This document shows, piece after piece, positions 6,451 to 11,614 of a stretch of 11,614 nucleotides of DNA. The notes beneath the pieces were generated by a model. That model was not told the origin of the DNA, ran no database searches, and saw nothing but the letters and a program-made list of their open reading frames with translations. The stretch comes from Bacteroidota bacterium (lineage in GTDB: Bacteria; Bacteroidota; Bacteroidia; JAADEI01), in the NCBI GenBank assembly GCA_024280615.1, contig JAJRPU010000122.1, forward strand, positions 1 through 11,614. The letters are read 5' to 3'. Both the position numbers and the translations under genes were made by a program. The first letter of the stretch is position 1. The number at the start of each line of letters is the position of its first letter.

Positions 6451-7080
6451 TCAAAAAGAGTCTTGTTCATATTGCCCTTTAATCTTCGTCCAAAGAAGTA
6501 TTTGCAATCCAAGCGAGGCAATAATAAGCAAAATGCCAATACCTACAATTAACAGGATTGTGCCGATACGCATCAATAAGCCAGAGGTCTTGAATTCTTT
6601 GATTCCAGACACTTCATGCAGACGCTTGTGTAGCAAATAGAACAATAAGCCATCGCCTACCAGCATGACATATACCAGGAAAAGCATGAAAATCACGCTA
6701 AACTCAAGTTCTGAAAGTACCTTCGTGAATTCTATTATATCAGTTTGTTGTGTATATATAGTTTCAGGCAAAGATATATATACCAAAAATCCAAAGATTA
6801 CTATAAGTAGTGATGAAGACCCTAGAGAAAAGGCATATGCAATAACAAGGGCTTTTGTTTTGTTATCTTCCCATTCCTTAGCTAATTGGAAGTAGGCTAT
6901 TAGTTGCACGATTAGACCAATAGGGATGCCCAGCAACCCAAAGTTGGCAATGGATTCCAAAGAAGGAAAAAACCTTGCAATTTGAAGAATTATTGCCAAC
7001 AACATTAAGTCAACACCAATAAAAGCAATGTCTGCAACGCCTTTTGGTATTGGCTTTCCAAGTGGTCTTCCTTCCGTCAT
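6451..7080 (-). CDS. DUF996-like integral membrane protein (paralogue 2)
   Basis: The product is 209 residues with about five hydrophobic segments, near 17-36, 46-66, 76-102, 127-150 and 168-195. The polar motif HEVSGIKEFKTSGL (155-168) lies just before the last helix. It parallels EVSGINEFKTAGL in the neighbouring gene and resembles the 'FKTAGLLYLIG' region of the DUF996 membrane family as I remember it. The function of that family is unknown. The overall plan (helix pair, acidic loop around 105-125, helix, motif, last helix) is the same as in the neighbour, so the two look like an old tandem duplication. The start ATG lies 37 bases after the neighbour's stop. A TAnnTTTG box in that gap may give this gene its own promoter. 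Confidence 0.68.
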   Translation of the reverse strand: MTEGRPLGKPIPKGVADIAFIGVDLMLLAIILQIARFFPSLESIANFGLLGIPIGLIVQLIAYFQLAKEWEDNKTKALVIAYAFSLGSSSLLIVIFGFLVYISLPETIYTQQTDIIEFTKVLSELEFSVIFMLFLVYVMLVGDGLLFYLLHKRLHEVSGIKEFKTSGLLMRIGTILLIVGIGILLIIASLGLQILLWTKIKGQYEQDSF

Positions 7081-7099
7081 GGAAACTGTGTTTTAACAG

Positions 7100-7107
7100 C
7101 AAAAATA
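7100..7107 (-). promoter_or_regulatory. Bacteroidota -7 box between the two paralogous membrane genes
   Basis: On the minus strand this reads TATTTTTG, an exact TAnnTTTG match, ending 19 bases before the ATG of the downstream paralogue. A -33 element would fall within the end of the upstream gene, and none is clear there. If active, it would allow the second paralogue to be expressed separately. Confidence 0.35.
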
Positions 7108-7117
7108 ATAAATCACT

Positions 7118-7759
7118 TCAATTAGAAATACTATGCTCTGATGCTTTTTCCTTTTCAACAGTTTGATGCAATGCTTTTCCCCATGCATAAAGGCTAATCA
7201 TTAAACCAATCCCAAATCCTACGATGCCTATCAAGAAGATTAATGTTAACGCACTAATTAGAAAGATTAACCCAGCAGTTTTGAATTCGTTGATGCCACT
7301 CACTTCCCCTATTGTCTTGTAGATGAAATATGCTATGACGGACAACACAAGTATATTGATAAAAATCAGCAATAACATCATTATGACGTCCTTAGCATAT
7401 TCTATGAATTCTGGGCTTTTAGGGTCAATTTCTGATTTTGGGATTTGCTCAAAGTTAGAATACTTCTGAGTGTGTAATTCATCTAAGACTGTTGCAGTAA
7501 CACCAAACAAAAGGGCACTTATGATTAATAGGTATCCTAAAATTTTTAATCGTCTTTTATTCCAAATTTTACCCAACTTTATTACTGCCACAGCGAAAAA
7601 CAAAATGCTAAAAAACCATAAAAGATTTCCGATTAATTCCAAAGCAAAGGAATCTAACTTTGAAATCAACAAGCCTGCGATTATGCTAACAATGAGAAGA
7701 ATAATTGACCATATCCCTTTCAGGGCAACATCCTTTGGAATGACCTTTGGCTCTTGCAT
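7118..7759 (-). CDS. DUF996-like integral membrane protein (paralogue 1)
   Basis: The product is 213 residues. Hydrophobic segments lie near 15-32, 42-61, 72-90, 125-147 and 161-194. The last region is long enough for a hairpin. The motif EVSGINEFKTAGL (152-164) precedes the final hydrophobic region, as in DUF996-type proteins, whose biochemical role is not known. A charged loop around 93-122 separates the two membrane halves, and the C-terminal tail (VEKEKASEHSISN) is polar. The gene starts at 7759. A weak box, TATCTTAG (complement of 7782-7789), lies 22 bases upstream. The paralogue follows 37 bases downstream on the same strand. The DUF996 link is from remembered motif likeness and needs a profile search. 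Confidence 0.68.
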   Translation of the reverse strand: MQEPKVIPKDVALKGIWSIILLIVSIIAGLLISKLDSFALELIGNLLWFFSILFFAVAVIKLGKIWNKRRLKILGYLLIISALLFGVTATVLDELHTQKYSNFEQIPKSEIDPKSPEFIEYAKDVIMMLLLIFINILVLSVIAYFIYKTIGEVSGINEFKTAGLIFLISALTLIFLIGIVGFGIGLMISLYAWGKALHQTVEKEKASEHSISN

Positions 7760-8130
7760 CTCTTTTGCTTAGTTTTTCCTGCTAAGATAAGTTATTTTTG
7801 TGTTAAGACAAAGCCACGATAGAAAGGGAGCACATAATACCAGCACCAAGAAAAGATACTTGTGAGAACTGAGTTGTCCATTTGTTGATGGACTGAGGTT
7901 TCTATTACTGAAACAGTCCAAGCATCAATTCCAATGCCTGTTACGATGCTTCTAATAAGACTAAGCACAACCATAATAGCAATAGGAATTAAATGGAACT
8001 GATGACTATGCCAACTAAAACCGATATAATTCTTCAGAAGTCCAAGTTTGCAGCATCCCTCGGAAAAGGCTTTGGCTGTGCTATCGTCATTTCCTCTATG
8101 GTTTTTAGTTTTGTGAAAATACAATTGATA
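7760..8130. other. Divergent intergenic stretch with ambiguous short frames
   Basis: This 371-base stretch separates the minus-strand membrane pair from the plus-strand SH3-like gene. A minus-strand frame ends at 7792. From an internal ATG at 7973 it would encode about 60 residues containing IDAWTVSVIETSVHQQMDNS and a hydrophobic start. That reads more like real protein than the upstream part of the same frame, but I recognise no family. The plus-strand frame upstream of 8131 is simply an in-frame extension of the next gene and lacks signal-peptide logic. A plus-strand TATTTTTG lies at 7793-7800 with no gene close behind it. The stretch may contain a decayed small gene. Confidence 0.35.
8106..8113 (+). 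promoter_or_regulatory. Bacteroidota -7 box for the SH3-like gene
   Basis: TAGTTTTG matches TAnnTTTG exactly and ends 17 bases before the ATG at 8131, the same distance as for frr. It supports 8131 as the true start over an in-frame start further upstream. No clear -33 partner is visible. Confidence 0.4.
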
Positions 8131-8475
8131 ATGAGAGCCTTTGCAATGTTTTTCTTTATATGGCTTGTTTCACTAATAGTTTCGGCACAGGACCAAGACG
8201 AATTGGTAATAGTTATTGATAATGCCCCTGTCTTGTATGATACTCTCAATGCCCATTCTGTTATAGGATACTTGTCCAAGGGAACAGTTGTTTTAAAAGA
8301 CTTTTTTATTGAAAATCCTTCCGATTGGATTTATGTTGAAAACGGAGACGATAGTGTAACACTATCAGGATTTGTTCACAAAACGTGGGTTGTGCAACTG
8401 GACACACTGCCGCAATATAAAGAACAAACGTCGGATTACGCTTCACAATTGTGGTTAAAGACACGACTGAGATAA
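8131..8475 (+). CDS. Exported SH3-like domain protein, N-terminal part (frameshifted gene)
   Basis: From the ATG at 8131 the frame encodes 114 residues. It begins with a classic signal peptide, MRAFAMFFFIWLVSLIVSA, with cleavage expected before QDQDE. The frame is open back to 7993, but that start would bury the signal peptide. The mature part reads NAPVLYDTLNAHSVIGYLSK, then GTVVLKDF, then DWIYVE, then SGFVHKTWV. This is the pattern of a bacterial SH3-like domain ('..V...P...S.VIG.L.KGT.V.V....DW..V....GWVH..YL'). It is probably periplasmic or surface-located. The last few residues (LWLKTRLR) look out of frame, and sensible protein continues in another frame at 8451-8780. The gene therefore seems interrupted by a one-base indel somewhere between about 8421 and 8475. 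Confidence 0.6.
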   Translation: MRAFAMFFFIWLVSLIVSAQDQDELVIVIDNAPVLYDTLNAHSVIGYLSKGTVVLKDFFIENPSDWIYVENGDDSVTLSGFVHKTWVVQLDTLPQYKEQTSDYASQLWLKTRLR

Positions 8476-8780
8476 CCGATGCCAGTTTTATTAACTATGG
8501 CAACGACAACTGTGTGGATGAGTTTTACCTTGTTGAAAAGATGGAACTGTATTGGCAGGGCAAATGGATAGAACAGCCTGATACCCTGTTTAAAGACCTG
8601 TGTGCATTATGGCATGATGCAGGAACCTTCTCAACTTTTGATTCAAAAGAATTCAGAATTTATAAGATTGATGAGTTTTATTATATAAGGCATGATGGTG
8701 GAGACGGTGCAAGTGCTTATGACATAATATGGGTGATAAAAGACGGTAAAATTGTTCAGAGATTAATTGATAGTATCTAA
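8451..8780 (+). CDS. C-terminal part of the exported SH3-like protein, in a shifted frame
   Basis: This 109-codon frame can start only at a GTG inside the preceding gene and has no signal peptide of its own. It is open back to about 8421, reading GLRFTIVVKDTTEITDASF. It continues with DEFYLVEKMELYWQGKW, FRIYKIDEFYYIRHDGGDGA and SAYDIIWVIKDGKIVQRLID. That last pattern, an aromatic strand, GGDG and then an IWV..DGK..QRL ending, is typical of the C-terminal domain that follows SH3-like domains in Bacteroidota secreted proteins, from memory of such proteins. Reading both pieces as one exported protein of about 215 residues is the simplest view. The break could be a sequencing error, a recent mutation, or less likely translational frameshifting. 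Its last 18 bases overlap the end of the opposing gene. Confidence 0.55.
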   Translation: MVKDTTEITDASFINYGNDNCVDEFYLVEKMELYWQGKWIEQPDTLFKDLCALWHDAGTFSTFDSKEFRIYKIDEFYYIRHDGGDGASAYDIIWVIKDGKIVQRLIDSI

Positions 8781-9059
8781 ATTGCAAGTTGATAATAATT
8801 TAACCCATGCGAACAAGTATGTGATAAGTGCAATTAAACTAAAAACTGCAGAGGAAATATAAGCGAACATTAAAAGTGGGTTGTCTGATATTTGATGAAA
8901 TGAAACAGTATAAGTAATGGCACTTAGCAGAACGAAAGAACTTGAAAACTTAAATAAACTAATGAAAGTTTTTCTTGCTAAATGTGATAAGACCCAATAT
9001 AGAGCCATTGTGGGAATCAAAATTTGAAACAGGGAACTTAGAAGACTATACTGAACCAT
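8763..9059 (-). CDS. Small hypothetical membrane protein, three helices
   Basis: The product is 98 residues with hydrophobic helices near 5-24, 35-55 and 62-89 and almost no soluble domain. I recognise no family. Its ATG lies 3 bases after the stop of the 116-residue membrane gene upstream, so the two are almost certainly translated from one message. It is the last gene of the minus-strand run headed by the GNAT gene. Its stop lies inside the end of the convergent plus-strand gene, an 18-base tail-to-tail overlap. No terminator is visible. It may be a subunit or regulator partnered with its equally small neighbour, but this is inference from spacing. Confidence 0.55.
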   Translation of the reverse strand: MVQYSLLSSLFQILIPTMALYWVLSHLARKTFISLFKFSSSFVLLSAITYTVSFHQISDNPLLMFAYISSAVFSLIALITYLFAWVKLLSTCNLDTIN

Positions 9060-9062
9060 TTG

Positions 9063-9413
9063 TCAGAAATGTGTTTCACCATAGGTCCCGAGGTTCCCTG
9101 TGCTATTGGTTGTTTGAAAAGTGGCTTGGTAAATAGGGAAGTATCTCCCAATTGATTCTGATAAGAAGATATCGGAAACCCATACGAAAACACCTAATGC
9201 AACTGTTATAACATAAACGATGACTTTGAGAAGCAAGGAATTGTCTTTCCATCCAATGGCAGGCAACACCAAGCCCAGAATAAACAGAAATGTTCCAGCA
9301 AGAGAGAAATATAAAGCAGGAACACTAGTTCCATCGTGGAAATGATACACATAAAAGAAAACTAAAATCAATAAAATTCCAACTATAGAAGATAGAGAAC
9401 CCATAACAATCAT
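9063..9413 (-). CDS. Small hypothetical membrane protein, three helices plus polar tail
   Basis: The product is 116 residues with membrane segments near 6-25, 32-53 and 62-80, followed by a Thr/Gly-rich polar tail (ATFQTTNSTGNLGTYGETHF). I recognise no family. The ATG at 9413 is preceded by a good purine-rich ribosome site (AAGGAAGAAG, complement of 9415-9424), one of the few clear ones in the window. An ATG three codons in is also possible. It follows the O-antigen ligase-like gene by 18 bases and precedes the 98-residue membrane gene by 3 bases, which places it in the middle of an apparent four-gene operon. A cell-envelope role is guessed only from that setting. Confidence 0.58.
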   Translation of the reverse strand: MIVMGSLSSIVGILLILVFFYVYHFHDGTSVPALYFSLAGTFLFILGLVLPAIGWKDNSLLLKVIVYVITVALGVFVWVSDIFLSESIGRYFPIYQATFQTTNSTGNLGTYGETHF

Positions 9414-9431
9414 GCTTCTTCCTTTCAGGAC

Positions 9432-10652
9432 TTAATTCTTTCTTCCTCCTGTGCTTTTTATGTATAGAAAAAACCAATAGAATCCTACAAATAGGACAAT
9501 TCCCTTTTGGACATTGAGGATTGAATCAACAAGGGCAAACCCTAACACTGCAATAAGAAACGTCAGCATAGCTCCTGAATTAGTGTTTATAGCGAAATAT
9601 ACCAACATAATCAGCCAAGCAAAGGCAAGGAATATGCCTCCCCCAAGCAGAAATTCAAGGAATTGGTTATGGGCATTTAGGTTTTCTTGGGCAGCAAGTT
9701 CAAAGCCTTTTTCCAAATAGCACTTTTGAAGGGTTGGTTTGACGTCCGTCGTGCCAACGCCCAACACCAGAATAGTAGGGTCATCTTTTATCGTTTCAAT
9801 TGCACATGTCCATACCCTGAGCCTCACTTCATCGCCCTTGAAAAGATTTAGCAATCTGAACCGTACTGCATCATTATGCATAAAAAGAGCCAATAAAATA
9901 GTTGAAACAACAGAAAAGATTAAAATCCCACTGAGTTTTATTCTTTTTGTTTTTATAAGTGTATATATTGCCCCAATTATTACAGCAAAGAGGAAAACAA
10001 TTGTTAGTCTGGAAGCTGACTGCCACAGCCCTATCAGTAGCAGCATTAATATTATTGCATTACCTAATCTGTTATGTCCGTATATGATTCTGCTTAACAC
10101 AAATGAAATGGCTATTGTAAGCATAAATGCCAGCAAATTAGGGTGCATGTTAATTAAAGAAGAGAATTCAACGTATGTTCTGGATAGAAAAAATTCCCAG
10201 AGGGACTGGGTGCTCTGAAACCATTGATAAAACAAAATCCCTTCGGCTATTAAGACCATAATTACTGTTCCCGAAATGAAAGCGGTCTTGATTTTTTCTT
10301 TTTGCTTAGGCTCAAGGAGAATAAGCGGGCTGAGGATGACAGGGAAAATAATAAATGGCAGTTTTTGTATTATGTCCTCAAGGCTTAGTATTAAATTATA
10401 AGAGTTCAATCCGCCAATAATTATTAGTCCAAAAAGCACTATGGATGCCCGAAAGGGAATCCTATGTTGTCGGTATGCCTCTTTAAGAACACTGATCGCT
10501 TTGCCTCTATCAAACAGTAAATAAGCAAGCCAGGAGAGGGAAGATAGCCAGATGGCTATTGTGTTAATAACATTTGGCAAAGCAAAAGAAAAGAAAAGGA
10601 TTTTTAAGTGGCGTGTATGCCAGCAGTTCCAGAATGGGTCGTTCCTGTTCAC
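9432..10652 (-). CDS. O-antigen ligase/polymerase (WaaL/Wzy-type) family membrane protein
   Basis: The product is 406 residues with about 10-12 membrane segments, a normal size for this inner-membrane family. Members join or polymerise undecaprenyl-linked polysaccharide on the periplasmic face. A polar region lies between late helices, as expected for the large periplasmic loop. It runs from RLRVW (277-281) through LGVGTTD (297-303) to LNAHNQFLEFLLGGG (325-339), including H328 and N329 of the conserved 'HN.fl..l...G' motif. SASRL (212-216) and MHPNLLAF (169-176) also fit. The ending NVQKGIVLFVGFYWFFLY resembles Bacteroidota members. The GTG start is chosen because it makes a 4-base GTGA overlap with the preceding acetyltransferase stop. 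Whether it acts as ligase or polymerase cannot be told, since no glycosyltransferase cluster is nearby. Confidence 0.85.
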   Translation of the reverse strand: MNRNDPFWNCWHTRHLKILFFSFALPNVINTIAIWLSSLSWLAYLLFDRGKAISVLKEAYRQHRIPFRASIVLFGLIIIGGLNSYNLILSLEDIIQKLPFIIFPVILSPLILLEPKQKEKIKTAFISGTVIMVLIAEGILFYQWFQSTQSLWEFFLSRTYVEFSSLINMHPNLLAFMLTIAISFVLSRIIYGHNRLGNAIILMLLLIGLWQSASRLTIVFLFAVIIGAIYTLIKTKRIKLSGILIFSVVSTILLALFMHNDAVRFRLLNLFKGDEVRLRVWTCAIETIKDDPTILVLGVGTTDVKPTLQKCYLEKGFELAAQENLNAHNQFLEFLLGGGIFLAFAWLIMLVYFAINTNSGAMLTFLIAVLGFALVDSILNVQKGIVLFVGFYWFFLYIKSTGGRKN

Positions 10653-10927
10653 GCAAGCAAATCCTTATATTCAGGATGTTTTTCAAGGTATCTCTTCACG
10701 TATGAACACACAGGAATAACTTTCAGGTTGTGGGTTTTAGCGAATTCAAAGGCTTTCTTAACCAGTTTCCCTGCTATGCCCCTACCTCTGAGTTCTTCAG
10801 GTACGAAAGTGTGCGGAAAAACAATAGTGTTGTCATCCTTGAAGAAGTATTCACAAACGGCTTCCTTCCCTTCTAATTCTACATAAAATTTTCCAGCGTG
10901 TTTGACTTCTATTTTTTCTTCCGTCAT
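10649..10927 (-). CDS. YjdJ-type GNAT N-acetyltransferase
   Basis: The product is 92 residues, the short form of the GNAT fold found in the YjdJ family. The core is HTFVPEELRGRGIAGKLVKK (39-58), whose RGRGIAG loop is the acetyl-CoA pyrophosphate-binding motif. It is followed by AKTHNLKVIPVCSYVKRYLE and KHPEY (63-87), the C-terminal segment diagnostic of this subfamily. The start GKFYVELEGKEAVCEYFF forms the first strands. Members presumably move an acetyl group from acetyl-CoA to a small amine or protein; the substrate is unknown. It is the first gene of the minus-strand operon and its TGA overlaps the GTG of the O-antigen ligase-like gene. An imperfect box, TATTTTTA (complement of 10944-10951), lies 16 bases upstream, in the 69-base gap shared with panB. 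Confidence 0.9.
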   Translation of the reverse strand: MTEEKIEVKHAGKFYVELEGKEAVCEYFFKDDNTIVFPHTFVPEELRGRGIAGKLVKKAFEFAKTHNLKVIPVCSYVKRYLEKHPEYKDLLA

Positions 10928-10980
10928 AGTTACAAATTTTGTTTAAAAATAGGCAGTAATATTGATTTATGTGGGTTGCT

Positions 10981-10988
10981 TACTTTTG
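10981..10988 (+). promoter_or_regulatory. Bacteroidota -7 box for panB
   Basis: TACTTTTG matches TAnnTTTG exactly and ends 8 bases before the panB ATG, so the transcript would be almost leaderless. A TTG at 10962-10964 is 16 bases upstream, slightly closer than the usual -33 spacing. The 69-base gap it lies in is shared with the divergent acetyltransferase operon. Confidence 0.4.
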
Positions 10989-10996
10989 CTATTGCT

Positions 10997-11614
10997 ATGG
11001 CACAGGAAAAACCAAAGAAGATAACGACCTACACGCTCAGGCAAATGAAACAGGAGGGCATTAAAATAGCTATGCTCACTGCCTATGATTACTCAACAGC
11101 ACGAATCCTTGACGAAGCAGGAATAGATGTTATCCTTGTAGGCGATTCAGCAGCAAATGTAATGGCAGGATTTGAAACGACCCTACCAATTACCCTTGAC
11201 CAGATGATATATCACGCTCAATCAGTGGTTAGGGCGGTTAACAGGGCTATGGTAGTGGTTGATTTGCCGTTTGGAACATATCAGGTTAATCCAGAGGAGG
11301 CGGTTAGGGCTGCAATTAGGATAATGAAGGAGAGTGGTGCCCACGCTGTTAAACTGGAAGGAGGCAGGCAGATATCTGAAGCAGTTAAGCGAATAGTGGA
11401 TGCAGGCATCCCTGTAATGGGTCATCTGGGCTTGACCCCACAATCAATATATCAATTTGGAACATACAAGGTCAGGGCGAAAGAAGAAGAGGAGGCACGC
11501 CGACTCAAGGAAGACGCCCTATTATTGCAGGAGCTCGGAGTGTTTTCCCTCGTGCTTGAAAAAATTCCTGCGGTTCTCGGTAAGGAAGTGACCGAAATGC
11601 TAAAAATCCCAACC
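10997..11614 (+). CDS. panB: 3-methyl-2-oxobutanoate hydroxymethyltransferase (ketopantoate hydroxymethyltransferase), 3' end outside window
   Basis: The frame runs open for 206 codons to the window end; family members are about 265-275 residues, so roughly three quarters is present. PanB moves a one-carbon unit from methylenetetrahydrofolate to 2-oxoisovalerate, the first committed step of pantothenate and CoA synthesis, in the cytoplasm. Landmarks are MLTAYDYSTARILDEAGIDV (26-45), ILVGDSAANVMAG (46-58) with metal-site D50, VVVDLPFG (86-93) with D89, and AVKLEGG (117-123) with K119 and metal-site E121. Next come VMGHLGLTPQS (140-150) with H143 and LVLEKIP (185-191) with E188 at the catalytic-base position. 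The ATG at 10997 gives a short lead before the conserved KITTYTLRQMK. It is divergent from the acetyltransferase operon. Confidence 0.97.
   Translation, partial: MAQEKPKKITTYTLRQMKQEGIKIAMLTAYDYSTARILDEAGIDVILVGDSAANVMAGFETTLPITLDQMIYHAQSVVRAVNRAMVVVDLPFGTYQVNPEEAVRAAIRIMKESGAHAVKLEGGRQISEAVKRIVDAGIPVMGHLGLTPQSIYQFGTYKVRAKEEEEARRLKEDALLLQELGVFSLVLEKIPAVLGKEVTEMLKIPT

Noticed and set aside
7993..8130. Upstream start for the SH3-like gene
   Set aside because: It would place a clear signal peptide at residue 47. The ATG at 8131 has the signal peptide at the N-terminus and a -7-type box 17 bases upstream.
9739..10218. Plus-strand frame of 159 codons
   Set aside because: It is antisense to the O-antigen ligase-like gene, which has the conserved HN motif and a regular membrane-helix pattern.

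Overview
The window looks like chromosome from a member of Bacteroidota; I cannot resolve the lineage further. Four observations point there. There is a relic of a Bacteroidetes-type YD/RHS-repeat protein, and a secreted protein start of the kind common among type IX-exported beta-propeller proteins. The PanB sequence fits that phylum. Matches to the Bacteroidota -7 promoter element (TAnnTTTG) recur a short, fairly constant distance before start codons, and clear Shine-Dalgarno sites are rare. All function calls are by eye from translated sequence; no database search was run.

Left edge (1-1531): the 5' end of a secreted-protein gene runs off the window on the minus strand. About 1.3 kb without a convincing intact gene follows. 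That stretch holds a good sigma-54-type (-24/-12) promoter match, a 14-base perfect palindrome and a decayed, frameshifted RHS/YD-repeat fragment.

Core block (1532-5033, plus strand): frr (ribosome recycling factor), a YajR-like MFS exporter, apt (adenine phosphoribosyltransferase) and an acyl-CoA dehydrogenase are closely packed, with gaps of 36, 42 and 7 bases. They could share transcripts, although apt has its own possible promoter box. They are ordinary housekeeping or metabolic genes with intact signature residues.

Accessory block (5118-9413): this is a run of AT-rich genes of unknown function, most encoding small membrane proteins. On the plus strand are a membrane-anchored protein and a four-helix membrane protein. 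On the minus strand are two diverged tandem paralogues resembling the DUF996 membrane family. A plus-strand exported SH3-like protein appears split by a frameshift, and two tiny three-helix membrane proteins lie on the minus strand.

Right block (9432-11614): the two tiny membrane genes are the tail of a minus-strand operon that begins with a YjdJ-type GNAT acetyltransferase, whose stop overlaps the GTG start of an O-antigen ligase/polymerase-like protein. Divergent from this operon is panB (ketopantoate hydroxymethyltransferase, pantothenate/CoA synthesis), cut by the window end.

I found no rRNA, tRNA, CRISPR array, insertion sequence or recognisable defence system. The least explained parts are the sigma-54-like site with no intact gene behind it and the orphan membrane-protein cluster.
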